From Pseudomonas sp. R4-35-07 (GTDB taxonomy: Bacteria > Pseudomonadota > Gammaproteobacteria > Pseudomonadales > Pseudomonadaceae): DNA of 64,000 bases. The notes under the pieces were generated by a model. The model saw only the letters and a program-made list of their open reading frames with translations, was not told where the DNA came from and did not search any database. Position 1 is the first letter of the stretch, and each line of letters starts with the position of its first letter. The position numbers and the translations under genes were made by a program. This document shows, one piece after another, positions 56,871-64,000 of this stretch. The stretch is from positions 3,100,001 to 3,164,000 of the forward strand of contig NZ_CP027732.1 of the NCBI RefSeq assembly GCF_003852235.1. Direction: 5' to 3'.

Positions 56871-57992
56871 TTACAGCGTAAACGTAGCCCCACGCGTATT
56901 CACAAACAGCGAATAGATCGAGTGACTACTGGCCATGAACAGCCGATTCCCTTCACGTCCCCCAAAGCACACATTCGGGCAGCGCTCTGGCAGCGAAATG
57001 TGCCCGATGGCCTTGCCCTGCGGATTGAACACGCGCACGCCATCGAGCTTTTCCAGGTCGGCCTTAGGATCCCCATTGCCGCCCCACCCACACCACAGGT
57101 TGCCGGCTTCGTCGCATTTGATGCCGTCGATCGCGGCATAGTCCAACCCCTCGATGTGCTTGCGGCGTTCGCCCAGCGTGCCGTCGTCCTTCACGGCAAT
57201 CGCCCAGATCAGGCGATTGGGCTTGGCGCGACCTTCGACGACGTACAGGGTTTTTTCATCGGGAGAAAAGCACAGGCCGTTGGGGCCGTTGAGGTCATCG
57301 ATTACCCGCGTGACTGCTTGGCTCTCGCCATCGATGCGGTACACAGCGTGGGGCTGGGTCGGGGTGATTTTGTGCCCTTCGTAGTTGTTGCCGGTCTGGA
57401 ATGGCGGGTCAGTGAACCAGATCGATCCATCACTCTTGCAGACGATGTCGTTGGGCGAATTGAAGCGCTTGCCGTCGAAGCTGTCGGCCAGCACGGTGAT
57501 CGTGCCATTGTATTCGGTGCGCGTGATGCGGCGGCCTTCGCTGGTGGTGGTCGAGCCTTCGCAGACGATCAGACGCCCCTGGCGATCCCGGCACATGCCA
57601 TTGGAGAAATTCGAATGTTCGCGGTACACAGTGAAGGTGTCGCTGATTTCGTCCCAGCGCATGATGCGATTATTCGGAATGTCGCTGACCAACAAATAGC
57701 GGCCATCACCGACCCACACCGGCCCTTCGGCCCAGCGCATACCGGTGGCGAGCTTTTCAACGCTGGCGTTGAATACGCGTAGCTCGAGAAAACTGTCGTC
57801 GAGGATGTGGACCAGGGGATCAGGGTAACGCTGGCTCAAGGGTTCGGCTGCCTCGGAGAATCGGCTCAGTGAGGTGCCGCCGACGGTGGCGAGCGTAGCG
57901 GAAACAGCGAGGGATTTTTTCAGGAAGCTGCGGCGGGTATTGCCCTTCGCGGGGTCGAGGCTTTGAGGCTTGGCGGACAGGGATGAGTCCAT
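56871..57992 (-). CDS. SMP-30/gluconolactonase-family exported lactonase
   Basis: A 373-aa protein with a Tat-type signal (NTRRSFLKKSLAVSATLA). The six-bladed propeller follows, with metal-site motifs AEGPVWVGDG, SNGMCRDRQGRLIVCEG, NSPNDIVCKSDGSIWFTDPP and LNGPNGLCFSPDE. Periplasmic sugar lactone hydrolysis is the likely role; the exact substrate is unknown. The Tat signal suggests the protein is exported folded, with its metal. Confidence 0.9.
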   Translation of the reverse strand: MDSSLSAKPQSLDPAKGNTRRSFLKKSLAVSATLATVGGTSLSRFSEAAEPLSQRYPDPLVHILDDSFLELRVFNASVEKLATGMRWAEGPVWVGDGRYLLVSDIPNNRIMRWDEISDTFTVYREHSNFSNGMCRDRQGRLIVCEGSTTTSEGRRITRTEYNGTITVLADSFDGKRFNSPNDIVCKSDGSIWFTDPPFQTGNNYEGHKITPTQPHAVYRIDGESQAVTRVIDDLNGPNGLCFSPDEKTLYVVEGRAKPNRLIWAIAVKDDGTLGERRKHIEGLDYAAIDGIKCDEAGNLWCGWGGNGDPKADLEKLDGVRVFNPQGKAIGHISLPERCPNVCFGGREGNRLFMASSHSIYSLFVNTRGATFTL

Positions 57993-58126
57993 GTAGCGGT
58001 CTCCGTGATTTTATTTTTGTTGGGGAGGCGTAGTAATACCGCGTGGTAGGACATCGTACAAGCGGTTGTTGCGGGGGCATGACGCATGAGGTTCTGAAGG
58101 CCGGGCGAGACCAAACCACAGGCAAT

Positions 58127-58160
58127 AAAAAACCCCGTAGACGTTAATCTACGGGGTTTC
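58127..58160 (-). terminator. Terminator downstream of tRNA-Cys
   Basis: AAACCCCGTAG and CTACGGGGTTT arms around an eight-base loop, with the A-run on the left giving a U-tract on the minus strand, six bases after the tRNA. Confidence 0.9.
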
Positions 58161-58166
58161 TAAGAG

Positions 58167-58240
58167 TGGAGGCCGAGGTCGGAATCGAACCGGCGTAGGC
58201 GGATTTGCAATCCGCTGCATAACCATTTTGCTACTCGGCC
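58167..58240 (-). tRNA. tRNA-Cys (anticodon GCA)
   Basis: A 74-base tRNA including CCA. On the minus strand GGCCGAG pairs with CTCGGCC, the anticodon loop reads TTTGCAA, and the T-loop is GGTTCGATTCC. Confidence 0.97.
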
Positions 58241-58396
58241 TCAAACGATCAATACCTGTGTTGCCGGCATTCATCGCATACAAACTTGAGTGGGCTCTGT
58301 GAAGCGCGCCTCTACTCTAACTCATTGAATACATTGAAGTTTTTAATGCTTCATTGCGTTCGATGGGCGCCATTATGTACTCATTTGCTTTTGGCT

Positions 58397-58444
58397 GCAA
58401 CCCCTTGATTTCAAAAATATTTCGCATTGGCATCAAGGGGTTGC
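58397..58444 (-). terminator. Long-stem hairpin downstream of pvdQ
   Basis: GCAACCCCTTGAT (58397-58409) and its perfect reverse complement (58432-58444) form a 13-base stem with a 22-base AT-rich loop, ten bases past the pvdQ stop. There is no clear U-tract, so it may be a stability or termination element. Confidence 0.55.
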
Positions 58445-58453
58445 GTGCCTGCC

Positions 58454-60733
58454 CTACTCCTGGATGCGTTGCTCCTGGTACTGCGGGTCGGCTTTGATTT
58501 GGGCGTCGGTGAATGGCAGTGGGCGCAGGTTTTTCGCGGAGAAAGCCTGGGTCTGGTCCTTGGAATAGTTTGAGTCAGGATTGCTGGACTCGGAGAACGC
58601 CAGTACGCCTACCGCCTGGGGCCCTTTGTCGTCGAAGGTGACGATTTGCAAATAGCTGGTGCCGCTGACGACTTCGCGTTTGCCGTCGGCGCGGGGCACG
58701 GTTTGCATGGCGTTGTAGATGCCCAGTTCTTGCGGGCCGCCGTGGATGGGGGTTTGGCCGAAGACTTGGATGTCACCCCAACGGCTCAGGCCGAGTTTGT
58801 CGACAGCGGTGCTTGAGGCCAGCATGGCTTCGCGCAGGGCTTTGGCCACGGGTGCGCGGTCGATGGCCAGGCCGCTGGGGGTGGTCAGCGGGTGGGCCGG
58901 GTCGAAGGCGACGCGCCAGGCATCGGGTATTTGCTGCAGGTGTTCCACCAGGTTGATGAAGTGCACCAGGCCCAGGCCGCTGTCGAGGTTGGCGCGTTGG
59001 TCCCAGGTTTTCAGGCTGGTGCACAGCGGCTGCAGCGCGGCAGCATCGTTGCCCAGGTGTTTGGCGCAGAACTGCAGCAGGTCGGGCATGACTTGCCCGG
59101 CGAGGTACACCTCGTTGTCCATGACCATGTTTTGCAGGGCGCTGACGGTGATGGGTTGTTTCTCCAGGGATTGCAGGCGTTGCAGGGCGAATCGGGCGCG
59201 GGGGCCGAGGCCGATGTGGTCCTGGCTGATTACCGGGGAGAAGCCGGTAAGCGGCGCCTTGGGGTTGGCCATCCACGCGGAGTCGTTGGAATGCTGCACA
59301 TAGTCCGTGCGTTGCAGTTGCGGCAATTGGGCGGCGGCGAAGATGCCGGCTTGGGCGGCCCGTGGGTCGATGTCCCAGGCGCAGGCGCTGCGGCTGCCGT
59401 CGAGCATGATCATTTGCAGGCCGGCGCGGGGGTCGCTGCATTGCGCCAGTTTGGCGGCGCTGACGTTGGGCACCACCGACAGGTTCATGTACAGGCTCTG
59501 GCCCTGATCATCGGCGGCCAGGGTGTTGACCCAGGGGATGCCTTGCAGGCTGTGCACCGAGGTTTGCAACTCCGCGAGGCTGCCGGCGCGGTTCATGGCG
59601 TACCACTGTTGCAGCACGCGGTCGTTGCCGAGGTTGGCGTCGCGCAGGCTGAAGGCGTAATGGTTGTCCCAATCCAGCTTGCCGGGCCATTGCACCACCG
59701 GGCCAAACTGCGAACTGTAGACCGTATGGGTGACGTCCTTGACGCTGCCATCGGCCTGCTTGACCTGCAGCGTCAGCGTGGTTTTATCCAGGGGCACGGA
59801 CTTGCCATCGAGCAGGTAACGGGTGGCGTCCTTGGGGTCGAGCGTCAGGCGATACAGGGTGAAATGCTTGGAGGTGTCCACCGTATGCGTCCAGGCCACG
59901 TGCTGGTTGAAGCCGATGTTCACCACCGGCAACCCAGGCAGCGCCGCGCCCATCACATCCAGTTGGCCGGGGATCGTCAGGTGCATCTCGTAAAAACGCA
60001 TGCCGCCCACCCACGGGAAGTGCGGGTTGGCCAGCAACATGCCACGCCCATTGAAGGAGCGATCGCGGCCCACCGCGACGGCGTTGCTGCCTCGGTCAAG
60101 GGTGAAGCGCTGTTGATTGGCCGCAGCCAGTTCGAATGCCTTGGCATCGGGGTGCACGGCGGCACTGGCCTGGGGTGGCGTCGCGCCCACCAACGCTTCG
60201 GCGAATTGGCCGACACCGCCTTCTACCAGCAGCCTACGGGTCAACTTGATCAGGTCTTCCTTGACCAGCGGACGCACCCACGCCGCCTGACACTGCGCCG
60301 GCGCGCCCTGCTCTTTCAGATAACGGTTGTAGCCGGCCACATAGCCTTCGATACGCTGGCGTATCTGCGGCGTTTGCGCCTTCCAGAACGCCTCCACCGC
60401 GTCCGGTGTGTTGAGCCAGGTAAAGAACACATCACTGGCCAGGTTGTTGCGTTCCTCCAGGGTTGCCTGCTCGGGGCCGAAGAACCGGGCGCGCTGGCCG
60501 TTCACCGTGATCACTTCATTGGCCAGCAGGCACAGGTTGTCCTGGGCATACGCATAGCCAATGCCGAAACCCAGGCCGCGCTCATCATTGGCGCGGATAT
60601 GCGGCACGCCGTAGGTGGTACGCCGAATCTCTGTGGACGCCTGCGCCACTGACTCCCGCGCCGATGCCGCCAGGCTCATTCCCAGCAACAGCCCTGCCAC
60701 GCATACCCTGGACAACCCGTTGAAAATAATCAC
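58454..60733 (-). CDS. pvdQ: Acyl-homoserine lactone acylase / pyoverdine maturation acylase PvdQ
   Basis: A 759-aa Ntn-hydrolase precursor with a signal peptide. It is cleaved before Ser216 (LDRGSNAVAVG), which becomes the nucleophile of the beta chain. Long stretches match PvdQ (GMLLANPHFPWVGGMRFYEM, VVNIGFNQHVAWTHTVDTS, QGIPWVNTLAADDQG). In the periplasm it removes the fatty acid from the pyoverdine precursor and can cleave long-chain acyl-homoserine lactones. It lies outside any pyoverdine cluster but has a PvdS-type promoter box. Confidence 0.93.
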   Translation of the reverse strand: MIIFNGLSRVCVAGLLLGMSLAASARESVAQASTEIRRTTYGVPHIRANDERGLGFGIGYAYAQDNLCLLANEVITVNGQRARFFGPEQATLEERNNLASDVFFTWLNTPDAVEAFWKAQTPQIRQRIEGYVAGYNRYLKEQGAPAQCQAAWVRPLVKEDLIKLTRRLLVEGGVGQFAEALVGATPPQASAAVHPDAKAFELAAANQQRFTLDRGSNAVAVGRDRSFNGRGMLLANPHFPWVGGMRFYEMHLTIPGQLDVMGAALPGLPVVNIGFNQHVAWTHTVDTSKHFTLYRLTLDPKDATRYLLDGKSVPLDKTTLTLQVKQADGSVKDVTHTVYSSQFGPVVQWPGKLDWDNHYAFSLRDANLGNDRVLQQWYAMNRAGSLAELQTSVHSLQGIPWVNTLAADDQGQSLYMNLSVVPNVSAAKLAQCSDPRAGLQMIMLDGSRSACAWDIDPRAAQAGIFAAAQLPQLQRTDYVQHSNDSAWMANPKAPLTGFSPVISQDHIGLGPRARFALQRLQSLEKQPITVSALQNMVMDNEVYLAGQVMPDLLQFCAKHLGNDAAALQPLCTSLKTWDQRANLDSGLGLVHFINLVEHLQQIPDAWRVAFDPAHPLTTPSGLAIDRAPVAKALREAMLASSTAVDKLGLSRWGDIQVFGQTPIHGGPQELGIYNAMQTVPRADGKREVVSGTSYLQIVTFDDKGPQAVGVLAFSESSNPDSNYSKDQTQAFSAKNLRPLPFTDAQIKADPQYQEQRIQE

Positions 60734-60790
60734 GCCGACTCCACAGTCAAATTGAACACCCTCGGTAGGGACAACTCCCCCACCGTAAGG

Positions 60791-60814
60791 ACGCAGCCAA
60801 CCGAAAATAATTTA
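60791..60814 (-). promoter_or_regulatory. Iron-starvation sigma (PvdS) box of pvdQ
   Basis: On the minus strand TAAAT, 16 bases, CGT: an exact match to the consensus TAAAT-N16-CGT used by PvdS-type sigma factors. It lies 58-81 bases upstream of the pvdQ ATG, linking it to iron limitation. Confidence 0.85.
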
Positions 60815-60970
60815 ATGGCGTGGGCGGTTTATTCCAGGCGCTCGCTCTGTGACAAACCCGATACCGACAAAATTTCTACATCCTGCACTTCATGATTTTG
60901 CGCGTTCGTTCGTCTTATTGAATAAGAGCACCATCATTTTCCTGATCAGGCTCTGATAAGGAGTTTTTGC

Positions 60971-61351
60971 ATGTACAACCCGCAAGTGCCCACGGATGGA
61001 CATTCATCGACCGCCGAGGCCAATGTCGGCAGCACCCCCCTAGGGTTCGGCAAAACGCCCGAACAGCAGGGCAACCAGCGTATTCGCCATTTGCTCAAGT
61101 GCTTCGGTCTGCGCACCAGCCTGATCCGGCTGAAGGTCATCGACGCCCTGCTCACCGCTGCCGGCAACCAGCGCACCCTCGGCGTGCGCGGCGTGCACAG
61201 CCATTTGCTGGAGCTGGGCATCCCGTTGTCGTTTCTCAGTGTGCGCGAGGTGCTCAAGCGCCTGTGCAGCGAGGGCGTGATCACCCTCAATGCCGACAAG
61301 AGCTACAGCCTCCACGAAGAGGCCGCCAAAGTGCTCGAGGGACGCGCCTGA
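60971..61351 (+). CDS. Fur-like winged-helix protein lacking the metal-binding domain
   Basis: A 126-aa protein. Residues 35-118 form a Fur-type winged helix (CFGLRTSLIRLKVIDALLTA, then GVHSHLLELGIPLSFLSVRE with VLKRLCSEGVI). The C-terminal dimerisation and metal-binding half of Fur is absent; the chain ends soon after. It is divergent from pvdQ across 237 bases containing the iron-starvation box. AAGGAG precedes the ATG. Role in iron control is inference. Confidence 0.7.
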   Translation: MYNPQVPTDGHSSTAEANVGSTPLGFGKTPEQQGNQRIRHLLKCFGLRTSLIRLKVIDALLTAAGNQRTLGVRGVHSHLLELGIPLSFLSVREVLKRLCSEGVITLNADKSYSLHEEAAKVLEGRA

Positions 61352-61363
61352 ATCGCGCGCGCA

Positions 61364-61558
61364 TCAGAAGTGTGGCTTGACCTTGCGACGCATGATGCCG
61401 TTGATCACGACCACCACCACGGCAATCGCAATGGCCAGGTACTGGAAGGTTTTTTCGCTGATAGCGCCAATGTTCTGCAGGTAGGACAGGCCGAACATCG
61501 AGGCCAGCACGGCCAGGGCAATCAGAATCGAGTATTTCAAGCGTTGTTTCTGGGTCAT
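61364..61558 (-). CDS. Small two-helix membrane protein (64 aa)
   Basis: MTQKQRLKYSILIALAVLAS leads the first helix and YLAIAIAVVVVVINGIM forms the second. AGGAAC precedes ATG 61558. Its end is 12 bases from that of the Fur-like gene (convergent). Function unknown. Confidence 0.65.
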   Translation of the reverse strand: MTQKQRLKYSILIALAVLASMFGLSYLQNIGAISEKTFQYLAIAIAVVVVVINGIMRRKVKPHF

Positions 61559-61731
61559 GACGAGTTCCTGAACCTTAAAGAATGTATCCAGTGTGTATCG
61601 CCGCAGATGCCAAGCACATACCCGAAAACGGGGATGGACGCTGGGCGGCAAGGTCTCATGTTACAGGCGATGAAAAGCTTTGGCTCGTTCCGCGCCCGAT
61701 TGACCTTGTGAGCCCCTGGAGGATTGCCCAA

Positions 61732-61866
61732 ATGCTGCGTCGCATCACCCTGCTGATTCCCTTGCTGATCATGTTGACCCTGAGCGGCTGCTTCTTTTTT
61801 CCACGAGGTGGCGGCGGCTGGCATGACCATCGCTACGGCGGTGGCCCAGGCTACGAGCACCGCTGA
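61732..61866 (+). CDS. Small lipoprotein (44 aa)
   Basis: MLRRITLLIPLLIMLTLSGC is a signal with lipobox (lipidated Cys20). The mature tail is only 24 residues and Gly/His-rich (RGGGGWHDHRYGGG), which might bind metal. GGAGG lies upstream. Too short for most gene finders but well supported. Confidence 0.7.
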   Translation: MLRRITLLIPLLIMLTLSGCFFFPRGGGGWHDHRYGGGPGYEHR

Positions 61867-61872
61867 ATGAAC

Positions 61873-61899
61873 GAGCGTCTCGCTGCCGGCGAGACGCTC
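61873..61899. terminator. Hairpin between small lipoprotein and ABC permease
   Basis: GAGCGTCTCGC and its perfect reverse complement form an 11-base stem with a TGCCG loop, between convergent genes. No U-tract on either side, so it is a probable rather than certain terminator. Confidence 0.6.
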
Positions 61900-61914
61900 A
61901 CCCTGGAAAAACCG

Positions 61915-62685
61915 CTATCCGCCATGCACCCAGCGCTGATGCAGCCACCGCGCCAACGCGTCCAGCGCAAACCCCAGCAGCCCGATCAGCAACACCATCG
62001 CCATAAGTTCCGAATACGCCAGCCGGTCACGGGTATCGAGGATGTAATACCCAAGCCCCGCACTGACCCCAAGCATCTCGCACGGCACCAGCACAATCCA
62101 CAGAATGCCGATGGCCAGGCGCACGCCCGTCAACACGTGCCCCACCACGCCCGGAATGACCACTCGGCGCAACGTCTCCCAGCGCGTCGCGCTCAAGCTC
62201 TTGCTCAATTGCAGCCAGCGCGGGTCGAGCTGGCGCACGCCCGCCGCCGTGTTGAGCATGATCGGCCACACGGCGGCGAACGCCAGCAGGAAATAGATCG
62301 GCTGGTCCCCTACCCCCATCAGCATCACCACGATCGGCATCCAGGACAGGGGCGAGATCATCCGCAAAAACTGGAAGGCCGGCGTGGTCGCCGCCTCCAG
62401 GTTGCGCGAACTGCCTACCAGCAGACCCAGCGGAACTCCAACCAGCAAGGCCAGGAACAGCCCGACGAAGATGCGCTTGAGGCTCACCGCGATGTGCACA
62501 TACACCTCACCGCGTCCGAGCAATTCCCACAGGCTGCTGAACGTCGCCGCCAGGGAAAAGCGCGCCGACAGGCCGTCCGCCACGCCAAACAGGTTCACCC
62601 CCAGCCACCACAACACCAACAACCCGGCCAGGCCGCCGAACCCGAGCAACCAGCCCGGCCACGCGCCGGTTTTTCCGTTGTTCAA
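61915..62685 (-). CDS. ABC transporter permease (SsuC/TauC/NrtB type)
   Basis: A 256-aa protein with six helices. The EAA-type loop lies around LSKSLSATRWETLRRVVIPG and the family helix at AFQFLRMISPLSWMPIVVML. It forms a nitrate/sulfonate/taurine-class importer with the genes upstream. The ATG overlaps the substrate-binding protein's stop (ATGA). Confidence 0.9.
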   Translation of the reverse strand: MNNGKTGAWPGWLLGFGGLAGLLVLWWLGVNLFGVADGLSARFSLAATFSSLWELLGRGEVYVHIAVSLKRIFVGLFLALLVGVPLGLLVGSSRNLEAATTPAFQFLRMISPLSWMPIVVMLMGVGDQPIYFLLAFAAVWPIMLNTAAGVRQLDPRWLQLSKSLSATRWETLRRVVIPGVVGHVLTGVRLAIGILWIVLVPCEMLGVSAGLGYYILDTRDRLAYSELMAMVLLIGLLGFALDALARWLHQRWVHGG

Positions 62686-63881
62686 ACGCCAATCTCCTCA
62701 TGCCGCGCGTAACCCTCGGGCAAGCCGAAGGTCTGCATGCCGCCGACGGCCTCGATGGCGTTGCGCACAAAGCGGTCGTCCACCAGGTCCTTGGCAACGA
62801 ACGCCGGGTCGAGGTCGGCGAGGAATCGCTTGTCGCCTTCGATCAAGGTGTCTTTGAGGCGGCGCACCAGCTCTTCGGTGTAGCTGGGGAACGGGTAAGG
62901 TTGGAAGTCGATGCGGTGCTCGTCCCAGTTGGCGTGCTGGATCGCGCCATCGGCCAGGTACCCGGCGCGATCGGCGGAGGCAGGCGCGAGCACCTTGCTC
63001 AACACCGGTTCGGCATGCGGCGTGTAGCGATTCGGGCCGTCCTTGGACAGTAGCTTCACCGCTTCCTCGCGATGGTCACGGGTCCAGACCTGGGCCTTGA
63101 CGATGGCGTTCACCACTTTCTGCGACCATTCAGGGCGGTTGGTCAGGTCATGCTCATGCATGAACACCACGCAGCAGGCATGGTTGCGCCATATGTCGCC
63201 GGTAAAGCGCTGCACCCGGCCGACCTTGAGGTTCTCGGCCAGGGCGTTGAACGGCTCGGCGACGATGTAACCGTCGATGCGCTTGCTGGCCAATGCCGGC
63301 GGCATGTCCGACGGCGGCAACACGATCAGGTTGACTTCATTGGCGCCAATCGCACCGCCCGCCGCGCGTGCCACCGGCGTCAGCCCGTTATCGCGAAACA
63401 ACTGCTGCACCACCACGTTATGAATCGAATACCAGAACGGAATCGCCACCGACTTGCCGCCCAGCTGCTTCACATCGGTGATGCCCGGCGCCACGGTCAG
63501 GCCCGAACCACCAACGTGGTTCCATGCCACCACTTTGGCCGGCACCTTGCTGCCGTAGCGCGCCCACACGGTCATGGGCGACAACAGGTGAATCACGTTG
63601 ACCTGCCCCGAGATGAACGCTTCGATCACCTGGGCCCAGCTGCGCAGCAACACCGGGCGTTCAGCCTTGATGCCTTCGGCTTCGAACAGCCCATTATTGT
63701 GCGCGACCAACAGCGGCGTGGCGTCGGTGATCGGCAGGTAGCCGATGCGCACCGGCGCGTCGGGCTCACTGGCGGCGCGCGCCTGCAGGCTGCTCAGCAA
63801 CGGCAAGGCGCCAGCGGCACTGAGCACCGCCGAGAGTTTGAGAAAGTCGCGACGCGAGTGGGTCAGGTCATCCAGACACAT
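62682..63881 (-). CDS. ABC transporter substrate-binding protein (NrtA/SsuA type)
   Basis: A 399-aa protein with a Tat-type signal (HSRRDFLKLSAVLSAAGA). The binding domain starts RIGYLPITDATPLLVAHNNG and contains VNVIHLLSPMTVWARYGSK. Tat export and the size fit binders of nitrate, sulfonates or similar anions; the true substrate is unknown. GGAG supports ATG 63881. Start and stop overlap the neighbours, showing one operon. Confidence 0.88.
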   Translation of the reverse strand: MCLDDLTHSRRDFLKLSAVLSAAGALPLLSSLQARAASEPDAPVRIGYLPITDATPLLVAHNNGLFEAEGIKAERPVLLRSWAQVIEAFISGQVNVIHLLSPMTVWARYGSKVPAKVVAWNHVGGSGLTVAPGITDVKQLGGKSVAIPFWYSIHNVVVQQLFRDNGLTPVARAAGGAIGANEVNLIVLPPSDMPPALASKRIDGYIVAEPFNALAENLKVGRVQRFTGDIWRNHACCVVFMHEHDLTNRPEWSQKVVNAIVKAQVWTRDHREEAVKLLSKDGPNRYTPHAEPVLSKVLAPASADRAGYLADGAIQHANWDEHRIDFQPYPFPSYTEELVRRLKDTLIEGDKRFLADLDPAFVAKDLVDDRFVRNAIEAVGGMQTFGLPEGYARHEEIGV

Positions 63882-64000
63882 GGCTAAGCTCCAGCAGATC
63901 AAGGGGGTTGGGTTGAGGGCGGCTCGCCTGCCGCAGGGTTTTAAGAATGTCGATGCGCAATGCGCCAATGGCTTCGACCTGGTCCTCACGCGGTTGCGGC
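63868..64000 (-). CDS. ABC transporter ATP-binding protein, C-terminal end (cut by window edge)
   Basis: Only the last 44 codons are in the window; on the minus strand the frame is open from base 64000 and stops at 63868. The end reads EAIGALRIDILKTLRQASRP and overlaps the start of the substrate-binding gene by 14 bases. Helical, charged tails of this kind end the NrtD/SsuB-type ATPases expected here. The catalytic motifs lie outside. Confidence 0.7.
   Translation of the reverse strand, partial: PQPREDQVEAIGALRIDILKTLRQASRPQPNPLDLLELSHVSG

Noticed and set aside
58892..60652. 586-codon plus-strand ORF opposite pvdQ
   Set aside because: Shadow of a high-GC gene; the minus strand carries an unmistakable PvdQ with full catalytic motifs.

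Overview
The window is chromosomal DNA of a Pseudomonas, most likely of the P. fluorescens group. The evidence is a high-GC backbone with Pseudomonas-type genes (hpd, an MvaT-family silencer, ahpC/ahpF, gor next to galU, pvdQ with an iron-starvation sigma box) and several REP/REPIN repeat families typical of fluorescent pseudomonads. No gene-free stretch exceeds 300 bases. The longest gaps (about 260-299 bases at 7985-8244, 20504-20802 and 44293-44591) hold promoters or repeats.

Layout. 1-5758: the end of an alpha/beta hydrolase, then glycerate kinase, a CdaR-type regulator and a divergent sugar-acid MFS transporter, then an aldo/keto reductase. 5895-11756: RarD, a REPIN, 4-hydroxyphenylpyruvate dioxygenase, an EamA exporter divergent from a LysR regulator (with a clear operator between them), and a CSS-EAL phosphodiesterase. 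11949-20503: an H-NS-like MvaT protein, an exported protein, gloA, ahpF and ahpC, a TnpS/TnpT-like recombinase pair without a transposon, gor and galU. 20803-26401: small proteins and lipoproteins, a tsdBA thiosulfate dehydrogenase pair, a DUF1883/small-ORF/alkB cluster and a nitronate monooxygenase. 26441-29016: a ModE-type operator and modABC. 29092-38819: topoisomerase IB, an ABC-F ATPase, a YoaK-like membrane protein, azlCD, a degenerate arsR with arsB, a LysE exporter, a YebE-like protein and a DinB-fold protein.

39044-42172 is the most mosaic part: tRNA-Leu(UAA), a DUF3606 protein, two AT-rich orphan ORFs, a frameshifted remnant of a two-partner-secretion/CdiB transporter, ibpA and a glycine-zipper protein. 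42229-52067: a stand-alone GH13 enzyme, a nested REPIN, and a complete trans-4-hydroxyproline catabolic cluster (PAS-AraC regulator, APC permease, epimerase, deaminase, semialdehyde dehydrogenase, D-hydroxyproline oxidase). 52100-57992: an ADP-ribosylglycohydrolase, a GATase1-AraC regulator, a LysE exporter, small proteins, mug and an SMP-30 lactonase. 58167-64000: tRNA-Cys, pvdQ under a PvdS-type box, a divergent half-Fur protein, small membrane and lipoproteins, and a nitrate/sulfonate/taurine-type ABC transporter whose ATPase runs off the right edge.

The least explained structures are the orphan TnpS/TnpT-like module with candidate recombination sites, the CDI/TPS relic with an orphan immunity-like ORF, the arsR lacking its sensor cysteines and recognition helix, a candidate sRNA with an anti-Shine-Dalgarno motif at about 33255-33306, and the half-Fur protein facing pvdQ. 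None of these calls was tested by database search.
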